NCBI RefSeq assembly: GCF_004217545.1 | Contig: NZ_SHKY01000001.1 | Location: forward strand, 1,922,001 to 1,986,000 | DNA length: 64,000 nt | Direction of reading: 5' to 3' | Source of the DNA: Krasilnikovia cinnamomea | GTDB lineage: Bacteria > Actinomycetota > Actinomycetes > Mycobacteriales > Micromonosporaceae | Shown here: positions 8,180 to 17,279 of the stretch, piece after piece | Numbering within the stretch: position 1 is the first letter of the stretch | Layout of the letters: each line of letters starts with the position of its first letter | Notes under the pieces: model-generated | Told to the model about the DNA's origin: nothing | What the model saw: the letters and a program-made list of their open reading frames with translations, nothing else | Database searches by the model: none | Translations under genes and position numbers: made by a program

Positions 8180-9891
8180 ATGAAGAAGTGGCGTGGGATT
8201 CGCGTCGCTGGTCGCCTCACTGGCGCCTTCGGACTCGTCGCACTGTTGGTGCTCGTCATGATCGGTTTTGCCGTCGTCAACATCATTGAGCAACGCAGGG
8301 CCGACCAGCAGATCACCGCGTCCGCGGCGCTGCGAAGTGACGCGCTCAGGGCGAAGTTCCGCATCGCCGACCTCAACGGCTGGCGGACGGGGTACGCCTT
8401 CGACACGATCCGGGGGGTGCCCGACGCCACGGCGGACGCGACGGGGCAGCGCGCGAGGTTTCTGGCCACGGCGGCAGCGTTCCGCGAGGATCTGGACCGG
8501 CTGGCCGCCGACACGCTGTCCCCGGTCCAACGGCAGCAGCTGGCCACCGCCGAGGACGCCTTCCGCCGCTTCATGGAGCTCGACGCCCGGATCGTGTCCG
8601 GGTACCGGTCCGGCGTACCGGCCCGGATCGCGGCCGCCAACGAACTGGTCGCCGGTGAGGAACTGTACTGGTACGAGACGACCGCCACCGCGGTCGAGCA
8701 GCTCGCCGGTGAGGCACAGGCCAGCGTCGACGCGAGCGCCGCCGCCGCCCGCAGGACGAACTACCGGGCGTTGACGATGATGATCGTGGTCGGGATCGTG
8801 TGCCTGCTGCTCGCCCTGGTGCTGGCTGTGCGTGCGACCCGTACCGCCGCCGCCACGGCCCGCCGTAAATCGATGCTGGCCGCGATCGTCGAACAGTCCG
8901 CCGACGCCACCTGGGCGCTCACCCTCGACGGCATCATCACGTCCTGGAACAGCGGCGCCGAGCGCATCTACGGCTACACCGCCGACGAGGTCATCGGCCG
9001 GTCCGTGGCGATGCTGCTGCTACCCAACCGCATGGGCGTGCTCGCCAGCGTGCTCGCCCGCATGGCGGAGGGCCGCCAACTGCATGTCGACGAGGCGGTA
9101 CGGCTTCGCAAGGACGGCAGCAAGGTCTTCGTCTCGACCATCCTCTGGCCGCTGCGCAACGCTGACGGGGTGATCATCGGCGGCGCCGCGACCGAGCGCG
9201 ACATCACCGCCCGCAAGCACCGCGAGGCCGAGCAGCGGATCGCCGACGAACAGGCCGCGCGGGCCGCCCGGCTGGAGAGCCTCGGCCAGCTCGCCGGCGG
9301 CGTGGCCCACGACTTCAACAACCTGCTCGCCGTCATCGTCAACTGCGCCGAGTTCGTCGCCGACGAGACCGGCGACGACGTGGCGGACGATCTGGCCCGG
9401 ATCCGCGACGCCGCCGATCGGGGCCGGGACCTGACCGGCCAGTTGCTGCTGTTCGCCAAGCGGGGACGCCGGCCAGTTGGAGACCGTCGACCTGAACGCC
9501 ATCGTCACGGCCGCCACCAGCCTGCTGAGCAGGACCATCGGACCCAACATCACGCTGAGCTGCCACACCTGCCCCGGCACCGTTCCGGTGAGCGCCAACC
9601 GTGGCCGCCTCGACCAGATCCTGCTCAACCTCGTCATCAACGCCCGCGACGCGCTGCCCGAGGGGGGGAACCATCGACATCGAAACCGGCATCACGGGAC
9701 TGGCGGGCGGCCCGACCCAGCCGCTGCCGGCGGGCAGCTACGCCCAGCTGACCGTCCGCGACAACGGCATCGGCATGAGCGCCGAGGTCAAAGACCGCCT
9801 CTTCGAGCCCTTCTTCACCACCAAACCCGCCCTTCAACCACTCGACACCGCCGGCAGCGAACCGCAGCCGGAACCGTCGCCCGGCGCCTGA
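8180..9891 (+). pseudogene. PAS sensor histidine kinase, frameshifted and truncated
   Basis: The start encodes MKKWRGIRVAG, a first membrane segment at ~12-35, an extracellular helical sensor, a second membrane segment at ~195-217, a PAS domain, and a dimerisation/phospho-acceptor helix (GGVAHDFNNLL, His377). The frame then jumps twice: one extra G in the run at 9462-9465 and one in the 7-G run at 9662-9668 move the remaining ATPase text (VDLNAIVTAATSLLS, LDQILLNLVINARDALP, then DNGIGMS and LFEPFFTTKP) into the other two frames. Even when repaired, the GTGLGL box is missing and the protein stops early. An inactive gene is most likely; sequencing error could explain the shifts but not the missing end. 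Confidence 0.8.
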
Positions 9892-9927
9892 CCGCAGGGC
9901 AATGTCTCGGTCGCGGGCCGGTGGTGG

Positions 9928-10689
9928 TCAGCCTAGGGTGGCGTGCATCTCCCAGACGAGAACCTCGGCTGGTTCGGTCGCGGTGATCCGCTGCCCGCCG
10001 GTGGCGGTGAAGCGGACCGCGTCGCCGGTGGACAGCGGGCCGGCGCCCTCCAGAGTCACGGCGCCGCGCGGCACGAACAGGTGCAGGAACGGCGCGTCGG
10101 GCAGTTGCACGCTCTGGCCCGGCTCCATGCGGGCGGCGTAGAGCGCGGCGTGCTTGTTCTTGATCCGGATGGCGGCGTTGCCGTCGTGCTTGGCCATGCC
10201 GGACGCGACCGGGACCAGGCCGCCGGCCAGCAGCTCGTTGTCGATCTCCAACTGCTCGTAGCCGGGCGTGATGCCGCGCTCGTCGGGCACCACCCACATC
10301 TGCACGAAGTGCACCGGGTCGGTGTGCTGCCGGCCGCCGAGGCGCCAGGAGTCGTTCTTCTCCGAGTGCAGGATGCCGGTGCCGGCACTCATCCGCTGCG
10401 CCAGACCGGGGTAGATCACGCCACTGTGGCCGGTGGAGTCCTGATGCACCAGTGAGCCCTGCAGCACCCAGGTGACGATCTCCATGTCCCGGTGCGGGTG
10501 GGTCTCGAAGCCCATCCCCGGATGCACGATGTCGTCGTTGTTGACCAGCAACAACCCGTGGTGGGTGTTGCTGCGGTACTGGTGGTGACCGAAGGAGAAC
10601 GAGTGCTTCGAGTCCAGCCAGTCGATGGCGGTCTTGTAGCGCTTGTCGGCGGGCCGGATGTCGACCTTCGGGCTCAGCAGGGTGCTCAT
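9928..10689 (-). CDS. pirin family protein
   Basis: A 253-residue bicupin of the pirin family. The N-terminal cupin shows the metal-binding pattern (HPHRDMEIVTWVLQG, then HSEKND); pirins bind iron and some have quercetinase activity. The ATG at 10689 is chosen because GAGGGGAACC precedes it and the protein then begins like other pirins (MSTLLSPKVDIRPADKRY); the longer frame adds 22 unlikely residues. It diverges from a MarR regulator with three palindromic sites between them, so it is probably that regulator's target. The substrate cannot be told from sequence. Confidence 0.9.
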   Translation of the reverse strand: MSTLLSPKVDIRPADKRYKTAIDWLDSKHSFSFGHHQYRSNTHHGLLLVNNDDIVHPGMGFETHPHRDMEIVTWVLQGSLVHQDSTGHSGVIYPGLAQRMSAGTGILHSEKNDSWRLGGRQHTDPVHFVQMWVVPDERGITPGYEQLEIDNELLAGGLVPVASGMAKHDGNAAIRIKNKHAALYAARMEPGQSVQLPDAPFLHLFVPRGAVTLEGAGPLSTGDAVRFTATGGQRITATEPAEVLVWEMHATLG

Positions 10690-10712
10690 GGCTGGTTCCC
10701 CTCGATCAGAAG

Positions 10713-10780
10713 ATGATGCGTCATGTACCTCGGCCCAACATACATGACGCGTCATTGATTCCGCAAGGATGACGTGTCAT
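10713..10780. promoter_or_regulatory. three palindromic operators between pirin and MarR genes
   Basis: Three copies of one 12-bp site: ATGATGCGTCAT at 10713-10724, the perfect palindrome ATGACGCGTCAT at 10744-10755, and ATGACGTGTCAT at 10769-10780. Centres are 31 and 25 bp apart. They occupy the only space between two divergent starts, so both promoters must overlap them. Binding by the adjacent MarR protein is inference. Confidence 0.75.
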
Positions 10781-10802
10781 GGAAATTGGCTAGGATGGGG
10801 CC

Positions 10803-11270
10803 ATGAGCGACGCCGCCTGGCTCACCGACGACCAACAACACGCCTGGCGCGCCTACCTGCAGGCGCAGAACCGGCTCACCGCCGCCCTGAACCGGCAACT
10901 GCAGACCGACTCGGGCCTGTCGCTGCCGGACTACGAAGTCCTGGTCCACCTCACCGACGCCGCCGACGGCCGGTTGCGTCCCTACGAACTGCAGCGCATC
11001 CTCGGCTGGGAGCAGAGCCGGCTGTCGCACCACCTCGCCCGCATGCACAAGCGCGGGCTGGTCGCCCGCGACGAGTGCCACGACGACGGACGCGGCGCCT
11101 ACGTCGTCCTCACCGACACCGGCCGCCAGGCGATCACCGCCGCCGCCCCCCGGCACGTCGACGCCGTACGGCGCATGTTCTTCGACCACCTCACCACCGA
11201 GCAGGTCACCGCCATCGCCGAGACCAGCACCCAGGTCCTCACCCACCTGGACGCCACAGACCGCCCCTGA
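10803..11270 (+). CDS. MarR family transcriptional regulator
   Basis: A 155-residue winged-helix protein with the MarR layout: N-terminal dimer helices, a recognition region around SLPDYEVLVHL and ILGWEQSRLSHHLARMHKRGLV, a wing at RDECHDDGRGAYVVLTDTG, and a C-terminal dimer helix. MarR proteins usually repress their own gene and a divergent partner until a ligand binds. The partner here is the pirin gene, and three palindromic sites lie between the two starts, the last one 23 bp before this ATG. A phenolic or redox ligand is plausible given the pirin but is not shown. Confidence 0.9.
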   Translation: MSDAAWLTDDQQHAWRAYLQAQNRLTAALNRQLQTDSGLSLPDYEVLVHLTDAADGRLRPYELQRILGWEQSRLSHHLARMHKRGLVARDECHDDGRGAYVVLTDTGRQAITAAAPRHVDAVRRMFFDHLTTEQVTAIAETSTQVLTHLDATDRP

Positions 11271-11381
11271 CACACCACGACCGGTCAGCGCCCCTACTCG
11301 TGCGCCCGGTCAGCCCTTCCACACCAGGCCCACAGGCTCGTCCCCGCACCGAAGGGGTGCGCCTCCCGGGAGCGCGCCCGG

Positions 11382-12293
11382 TCAGGGCTTCTGGTTCCGG
11401 TCCCTGATCCAGACGTACGCGGGCCGGCCGTCCTCCGTGACGGCCCGGATCCGGCTCCAGTAGGCGCTCACGTTGCGCCGACGTGCCTGGTTCCAGTGGG
11501 TCAGTTTGACGTGCCTGGTGTCGGCGTACGGGTTGTCCACCGGCGGCCGCCAGTACGGGGCCAGGACGGCACGCATGGCCCGGTACCAGTTGTAGGCGAT
11601 CTTGCGGTAGCCGTAGTCGTTGGGATGGTGGGCGTCGTTGAGGCTCAGCCCGCCCACGGAGGTCTGGTCGACCAGGTGCACCAGAGGCCCCTTGGCCGCG
11701 ACGACGCCGGGGATGAGCGCGTTGTAGGCGCGGTTCGCGGCCACTTCCCCGGGCACCCGGGTGGCGATGATCCTGGCGACGAAGATGTGCGCGCCGGGCA
11801 CCTTGGCGTGGATCTGGTCGATCATGGCGGACAGCTTCGCCGCGATCGCCCGCGGCTCGTGCCCGCGGGCGACGTTGTTGGTGCCGGTGTGCAGCAGCAC
11901 CACATTCGGCCGGTACGTGGTCAGCCAGCCGTCGAGGTGGGCGGCGATCTGCTGGGTCGACTTGCCGCCGTGGCCCTCGTTGTCGAGGTCCCCGTGGCGC
12001 CCGCGCTTCTGGGAGCCGACGAAGTCGAACCGGGCACCCGCGGCCGTGAGATCCCGCTGCAGGTGGTACCGGTAGCCGTCGCCCGTGGAGCTGCCGATGC
12101 CGTACGTGATGCTGTCGCCCAGCGGCATGATCCGCAGCACTGTGCGGCGCGCCGCCGAAACGTCAGAGGTCTCCGCCGCCGGGCCCGCCCCGACGGGCCC
12201 GGCGGCGGCCGGGGCCGGGGTCGCGTTCGCGGCCGGGATGACCGGCCACGCGAGGACCCCGACGATGGCGGCGGCCAGAACGGGCTTCTTCAC
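11382..12293 (-). CDS. secreted SGNH/GDSL-type esterase
   Basis: A 303-residue secreted hydrolase. A GTG start at 12293, preceded by AGGTGA, begins a clean signal peptide (KKPVLAAAIVGVLAWPV, cleavage after ANA). The SGNH blocks are present in order: PLGDSIT with the nucleophile Ser, GHGG, GTNN and DAHHPNDYG with the catalytic Asp and His. The C-terminal ~60 residues (DTRHVKLTHWNQARRRN onward) are Arg- and Trp-rich and lie outside the catalytic fold. Likely an extracellular esterase or deacetylase acting on acylated sugars or lipids. A longer frame upstream was rejected since it would bury the signal peptide. Confidence 0.88.
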   Translation of the reverse strand: MKKPVLAAAIVGVLAWPVIPAANATPAPAAAGPVGAGPAAETSDVSAARRTVLRIMPLGDSITYGIGSSTGDGYRYHLQRDLTAAGARFDFVGSQKRGRHGDLDNEGHGGKSTQQIAAHLDGWLTTYRPNVVLLHTGTNNVARGHEPRAIAAKLSAMIDQIHAKVPGAHIFVARIIATRVPGEVAANRAYNALIPGVVAAKGPLVHLVDQTSVGGLSLNDAHHPNDYGYRKIAYNWYRAMRAVLAPYWRPPVDNPYADTRHVKLTHWNQARRRNVSAYWSRIRAVTEDGRPAYVWIRDRNQKP

Positions 12294-12627
12294 GGGAACA
12301 TCACCTGGGACTGAGGCGCGGGGTACTGGGGGCAATGTCTTGGATCGGCCCCCGGGCACGCCACTGAAGAACAGCGATCGGCGCAACTCGGCTCACCACC
12401 ACGGCAAGGGCCGACGGTGACGAAGCTCTCCTATCGTCCTCTCCCCGGCTGGCCGAGGCAATCCCCCGGCGCGCAGGCCGCCCCCGGCGTCCGTCATCCG
12501 GCCCGCCAGCCGGGCCAGACGATCACCCGGGCACTTCGACGGTTCGAGGCCGAGTCAAGATTCACCGGATGGCTTCAGTACGTGTCGATGTTCTGATGGA
12601 ATTGTCGGTATCCACTACAGACGATCC
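12294..12627. other. intergenic region between divergent secreted hydrolases
   Basis: This 334-bp gap holds the divergent promoters of the SGNH esterase and the Tat-exported amidohydrolase. I see no convincing small gene. There is one short inverted repeat (GGCCCG...CGGGCC) near 12511 and an AT-richer patch around 12560-12620 just upstream of the amidohydrolase start, where its promoter probably lies. No clear ribosome site precedes that ATG, so a leaderless or short-leader transcript is possible. Confidence 0.4.
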
Positions 12628-15600
12628 ATGGGGGACAGGTTGTCTGACAGTCCGTACAGCCGCCGTCGAATCCTTCAACTGGGCGGCCAGGCGGCCGCGA
12701 TCGCCGGGGCGGTCAGCGTCACCGGCGCCTCCGCCGAGCCGGCCACGGCCGCCGCGGCGGCCGGAGGATCGGTCACCCTCAACGAGGGTACGAACGTCGC
12801 CGCGGCGGCGTCGCCGGACGGCCGGTGGGTCGCGCTGGACCTGCTGACCATGGTGTGGGTGCTCCCCGCGTCCGGCGGAGTCGCCCGCCGGCTGACCGAC
12901 GAACTGCTCGACGCGACGCTGCCGCACTGGTCGCCCGACTCGGCCTCGGTGGTGGTGCAGGCGTACACCGACGGCAACTACCACCTGTGGCTGATCAATC
13001 TGGACGGCAGCCGGCGCCAGCTCACCTCGGGCCGGTTCGACCACCGCGAACCCCGGTTCGCACCGGACGGCAGGTCGATCGCGTTCGCCTCGGACCGCGG
13101 CGGCTCGGGCTACGGCATCTACGCCTACGACCTGGCTACCGGCGCGATCAGCACGATCTCGGACACCGCGGCGGAGCAGGCCGCGCCCACCTGGTCGCCG
13201 GATGGCCGGCGCGTGGCGTACACGGTGGACGGTGGCGCCATCGACGTGGTCGACGTGCCGACCGGCGCGGTCACCCGGGCGATCGGCGCGGCGGCCGGGG
13301 TCGGCGTGTTCGCACCCGCGTTCACGCCGGACGGCCGGTCGCTGGCCTACGTACGCTTGGCCGGTGCGGCGTGCGATCTGATGGTCGGCCAGACCCGGGT
13401 GAGCACCGGCGAGGACGTCTTCGTCCTGCCGCTGACCTGGCTGGGCGGCGACCGGCTGGTCTACACCGCGGACGGCCGGGTCTGGCAGCGCCCGCTCGAC
13501 GGACCGCGCACGCCGATCCCGTTCGCCGCGACGGTCGCGTTGCCGGCGCGTACCCGGCCGGCGCGCTTCGTCCGCGACCTGACCGGCACCCGGCCGCAGC
13601 CGGTACGGGGCATCGCCGGCCCGGTCGCGTCGCCGGACGGCACCCGGGTGGCGTTCCGGGCGCTGAACGCGCTGTGGCTGCTGAGCGTCGGCTCGCCGCG
13701 CCCCGAGCGCCTCGTGGCCGACGGCTACTTCGCCTCCGACCCTGACTTCTCCCCCGATGGCCGGTACCTGGTCTACAGCTCGGACCGGGCGGGCAGCGCC
13801 GACCTGTGGCGGCGCGACCTGACCACCGGCGCCGAGGAGCAGCTCACCAGGCTGCCCGGCGGCCAGGTCGCGCCGCGCTGGTCGCCGGTCGGCGACCGGA
13901 TCGCCTTCGCCGACGACGACGGCGCCACCTGGATCCTGGACCTCGCCACCGGCCAGGCCCGGCAGGTCGTGCCGGGGATGTTCCAGCCGGGCCGGGTCAG
14001 TTGGTCGCCGGACGGGCGCACCCTGGCGCTGGCCGCGGTCAAGCCGTACAGCAAGCGGTTCCGGGAGGGCACCAGCCAGATCCTCACCGTGGACGTGGCC
14101 ACCGGTGCGCTCACCTACGCCGAGCCGATGCCCGGCGCGTCACTGTCCACCCGGGGTGACGACGGGCCGACGTGGTCGCCGGACGGGCGCTGGCTGGCGT
14201 TCGTGGTCGACTCGGTGGCGTGGGTGGCGCCGGTCGACGGCGCCGGGCGGATCACCGGCCCGCCGCGCCAGGTCACGCACGAGTACGCCGATTCCCTGTC
14301 CTGGCGGGGTGAGCGGCTGATGTATCTGCACGCGGGCCGGCTGCGGGAGGTGTCCGTGTCCGGCGGCGGCCCCCGGACGATCCCGCTGGAGCTGTCCTGG
14401 CGGCGGGCCCGCGCCACCGGGCACGTCGTGATCCAGGCCGGGGCGCTGTGGGACGGTGTCGCGCCCGGGCTGCGCCGCGACGTCGACGTGGTGCTCGACG
14501 GCGACCGGATCGTCGCGGTGGAGCCGACGCGGCCGCGCTCCGGGGCCAAGGTGATCGACGCGCGGTCGTCGACGGTGATGCCGGGCCTGATCGACGCGCA
14601 CGTCCACTGGCATCTGCGCGGCCGGCAGTGGGGCGACCGGCAGGGACGCCTGTGGCTCAGCTACGGGGTGACCACCACCCGCTCTCCCGGCGACCCGGTC
14701 TACCAGATGCTGGAGACCCGCGAAGCGCTGGAGTCCGGGGCGCGGATCGGGCCCCGCTACTTCGCCACCGGCGAGGCGATCGACGGTCCCCGGGTCTACT
14801 ACAACTTCATGCGCCCGACCCGGGACGTGGCCCAGGCAGATCGGGAGCTGGGCCGGGCCGAGGACCTGGGCTACGACCTGATCAAAACGTATGTGCGGCT
14901 GCCGCTCGCCGCGCAGCGCCGGGTCGCCGAGCGCGCCCACCGTGGCGGCCGGAAGGTCAGCTCCCACTACCTGTACCCGGCGGCGTTCCTGGGCATGGAC
15001 GCGATGGAGCACACCGGCGCCACGAACCGGCTCGGCTACTCGCACACGGCCAGCCGGCTGGAGCGCTCGTACGCGGACGTGATCGAACTCTTCGCCGCCT
15101 CGGGCATGTCGCTGACCCCGACCCTGTTCCACTCCACCGTCCTGTACGCCGACGACCGGTCGCTGGTCGACGACCGGCGGACCAGGACGTTGTACCCGTC
15201 CTGGGAGTACGCGCGCCTGCTCCAGCGGGTCGCCGACGCCGGGTCCCCGGCGGGCGAGGTGGCCCGGGAACTCCTGCGTACCAACGTGGGCACGGTGCTG
15301 CGCGTCCATCGGGCCGGTGGCCTGGTCATCACCGGCACGGACGCGCCCCTGGATCACCTCGCGATCGCACTGCACATGAACCTGCGGGCGATGGTGCGGT
15401 TCGGCTTCACCCCGTACGAGGCGTTGACCACCGCGACCGCCAACCCGGCCCGGTCGCTCGGGTTGGCCGGGCGGCTGGGCGTGGTGGCGCCCGGGGCCTT
15501 CGCCGACCTCGCGATCGTGGACGGTGACCCGCTGAGCGACATCACCGCCGCCGCCGCGGTCCGGGGCGTGCTGGTCGGCGGGGTGCCGCATCGGGTCGAC

Positions 15601-15729
15601 GAGCTGCTGGCCGCCTTCCCCGAGCCGGTGGCGCCGGCCACCCGTGCGGCTCATCCGGTCGGCGCGATGGCCGGGCGGCACTGGTGGCACGAACCGGAAT
15701 GGGCGGTGCGTGCCTGCTGCGGCGCCTGA
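12628..15729 (+). CDS. Tat-exported TolB-propeller/amidohydrolase fusion
   Basis: A 1033-residue protein. The N-terminus has a twin-arginine signal (SRRRILQLGGQAA) ending near residue 45. Residues ~55-560 contain repeated TolB/PD40 blades, each with a SPDGR-like turn (SPDGRWVAL, SPDGRRVAY, SPDGRYLVY, SPDGRTLAL). Residues ~600-1010 are a metal-dependent amidohydrolase with the first metal pair in DAHVHWH near 656, a further His in SSHYLYP, and TGTDAPLDHL near the end. Export folded through Tat fits cytoplasmic loading of the metal. Likely a periplasmic or extracellular hydrolase or dipeptidase-like enzyme; the substrate is unknown. It stands alone and faces a convergent gene. Confidence 0.88.
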   Translation: MGDRLSDSPYSRRRILQLGGQAAAIAGAVSVTGASAEPATAAAAAGGSVTLNEGTNVAAAASPDGRWVALDLLTMVWVLPASGGVARRLTDELLDATLPHWSPDSASVVVQAYTDGNYHLWLINLDGSRRQLTSGRFDHREPRFAPDGRSIAFASDRGGSGYGIYAYDLATGAISTISDTAAEQAAPTWSPDGRRVAYTVDGGAIDVVDVPTGAVTRAIGAAAGVGVFAPAFTPDGRSLAYVRLAGAACDLMVGQTRVSTGEDVFVLPLTWLGGDRLVYTADGRVWQRPLDGPRTPIPFAATVALPARTRPARFVRDLTGTRPQPVRGIAGPVASPDGTRVAFRALNALWLLSVGSPRPERLVADGYFASDPDFSPDGRYLVYSSDRAGSADLWRRDLTTGAEEQLTRLPGGQVAPRWSPVGDRIAFADDDGATWILDLATGQARQVVPGMFQPGRVSWSPDGRTLALAAVKPYSKRFREGTSQILTVDVATGALTYAEPMPGASLSTRGDDGPTWSPDGRWLAFVVDSVAWVAPVDGAGRITGPPRQVTHEYADSLSWRGERLMYLHAGRLREVSVSGGGPRTIPLELSWRRARATGHVVIQAGALWDGVAPGLRRDVDVVLDGDRIVAVEPTRPRSGAKVIDARSSTVMPGLIDAHVHWHLRGRQWGDRQGRLWLSYGVTTTRSPGDPVYQMLETREALESGARIGPRYFATGEAIDGPRVYYNFMRPTRDVAQADRELGRAEDLGYDLIKTYVRLPLAAQRRVAERAHRGGRKVSSHYLYPAAFLGMDAMEHTGATNRLGYSHTASRLERSYADVIELFAASGMSLTPTLFHSTVLYADDRSLVDDRRTRTLYPSWEYARLLQRVADAGSPAGEVARELLRTNVGTVLRVHRAGGLVITGTDAPLDHLAIALHMNLRAMVRFGFTPYEALTTATANPARSLGLAGRLGVVAPGAFADLAIVDGDPLSDITAAAAVRGVLVGGVPHRVDELLAAFPEPVAPATRAAHPVGAMAGRHWWHEPEWAVRACCGA

Positions 15730-15813
15730 GGCCAGCCACGGTCCAGGCCGCTGACCATCGGACGCTCGAGGTTCGACGGTCAGGCGGGCGACTTCTGGTC
15801 CGGTGGCAGAGCG

Positions 15814-15840
15814 GGGTGGTGCCGAGGGCCGGCACCACCC
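15814..15840. terminator. hairpin between convergent genes
   Basis: An 11-bp perfect stem (15814-15824 with 15830-15840) with a 5-nt loop lies between the stops of the amidohydrolase and the convergent propeller gene. It probably serves as a shared terminator. Confidence 0.6.
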
Positions 15841-15847
15841 GTGGGGC

Positions 15848-17062
15848 CTATCGAGCGCTGCGGCCGGATGTGCCGCCGCACCCGTAGATGCAGAACTGGG
15901 CGAAGTGCGGGGTGCTCCGTCCGGCGAAGGCGGTGAACTCACCGCCGACCGCGATGCTGCCGAGCAGGGCGTTGGCGTCCATCGTCAACACCCCCCACTT
16001 GCCGTTGCTGCGCGGGTTCCAGTCCAGCAGCAAGCCGGTGGCGGCGTCGAGGGCGATCAGCTTCGGCTGGCTGCGCAGTGTCGCCGGGCACCAGGAGGTC
16101 GCGGTGGCCGACGGTTTCGGGCAGGCGACGTCCCAGTGCCCGCCGGCGTACACGACCCCGCGCAGGTAGGTCATCGCCTGCACGTCGCCGTCCGTGACGC
16201 TGCTCCACAGGAATGCCCCGTCGGGCCGGTACGCGGCCACCCGGCCACCGGGGCCGCCCTGCCCCGCGAACACCCGCTCCGCGGTGACGGCGATCCCGCC
16301 GACCGGGTACGGCGTGTTCGGGCGGAACCCCGTGTCGACCTGCCCGTCGGCCAGCGCCAGCGCGCCGAACCGGGCGGTGTTGCTCGCCCCGTTGAGCTTC
16401 TTGAAGGCGCCACCGACGTACAGCCGGGACCCGGCCACGCTCAGCGCCTTCACCTGGCCGTCCGCGTCACCGCGGAACGTGGTGTCCAGGGCACCGTCGG
16501 TCAGCCGGAACGCCGCCAGGTTCTTCTCCGCACGCCCGTCGATCGCGCTGAACGCGCCGCCGAGGAACAGCCGCCCACCACCGGCGGTCAGCACGTTCCC
16601 GGTTCCCGTGATCGTGTGCTTGAGGGTTCCGACCGCGCCGGTCTTGAGGTTGACGGCGGCCAGGCCGGGACGGGCCTGCCCGCCGACCGTCTTGAACTTC
16701 CCGGTGACGTACAACGACACCCCGGCGGCGGTCAGCCCGAAGACGGTGCCGTCGGCCACCGGCGCCCACGGCAGCAGCTCACCGGTACGGGCGTCCAGGG
16801 CGGCCAGGCGCTTGCGGACCACCGATCGGCCGTTGACGATGGCGTTCCGGAAGCTGCCGCCCACGTAGATCGTGGTGCCGACGTACGCGCTGGTGTAGAC
16901 CAGCCCGTCGAAGGTGACCGCCCGGGCCGGAGCGATGGAGACCAGCGGTACGGCCGCGGCGGCGGGCGTTGGCGCCCCCGTCACGGCGAGCCCGGCGGCC
17001 AGCAGGAGTCCCATGTGGCGCCGCCGCGGGAAAACGCGGCGCGCAATCGCAGCAAAACGCAT
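15848..17062 (-). CDS. secreted beta-propeller repeat protein
   Basis: A 404-residue secreted protein. A signal peptide with an Arg-rich n-region (RRVFPRRRHMGLLLAAGLAV) is cleaved near APTPAAAA. The mature part repeats a blade motif about every 45-50 residues: YVGGSFRN, YVTGKFKTVGG, FLGGAFSAIDG, YVGGAFKKLNG, YAGGHWD, AVGGEFTAFAG, with alternating LAALDARTG-type strands. This matches secreted propellers with Kelch or delta-60-like repeats. Catalytic residues are not obvious, so a binding role at the cell surface is more likely. Four Cys near the C-terminus may form disulfides. Expression is monocistronic from an AT-rich upstream region. Confidence 0.8.
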   Translation of the reverse strand: MRFAAIARRVFPRRRHMGLLLAAGLAVTGAPTPAAAAVPLVSIAPARAVTFDGLVYTSAYVGTTIYVGGSFRNAIVNGRSVVRKRLAALDARTGELLPWAPVADGTVFGLTAAGVSLYVTGKFKTVGGQARPGLAAVNLKTGAVGTLKHTITGTGNVLTAGGGRLFLGGAFSAIDGRAEKNLAAFRLTDGALDTTFRGDADGQVKALSVAGSRLYVGGAFKKLNGASNTARFGALALADGQVDTGFRPNTPYPVGGIAVTAERVFAGQGGPGGRVAAYRPDGAFLWSSVTDGDVQAMTYLRGVVYAGGHWDVACPKPSATATSWCPATLRSQPKLIALDAATGLLLDWNPRSNGKWGVLTMDANALLGSIAVGGEFTAFAGRSTPHFAQFCIYGCGGTSGRSAR

Positions 17063-17133
17063 GAATATGACCGTAAGTTAGCTAAACCACCATAAGTATT
17101 GAATCAGTGACATACCCTCTAAAGAGGTTCGTT

Positions 17134-17176
17134 GATGTGGAGTTTGGGTCAGCTCCCCACCCAAACTCTCCAAGAT
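17134..17176. repeat. REP-like palindromic element, copy 1
   Basis: A 10-bp inverted repeat (GAGTTTGGGT at 17140-17149 with ACCCAAACTC at 17159-17168) with TCAGCTC in the loop, ending in CAAGATC. The same layout (GATCTTG, a GAGTT-type arm, an AGCT core, a complementary arm) recurs near 38.5 kb and 49.2 kb. Confidence 0.55.
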
Positions 17177-17279
17177 CCCGAAAGGCCGACCGGTCGGTCA
17201 GGAAAGCCCGTGCAGGTGGGTCCCAAGATCAGGGCCGGACCCGTAACATGCCGCTCGTGATCGACAGGTCGAGTGGTGG

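Noticed and set aside
14140..15942. 600-residue open frame antisense to the amidohydrolase
   Set aside because: Composition is typical of a shadow and the sense strand encodes clear TolB and amidohydrolase motifs.
15803..17095. 430-residue plus-strand frame over the propeller gene
   Set aside because: No domain, no ribosome site, and the minus strand shows a signal peptide and regular blades.
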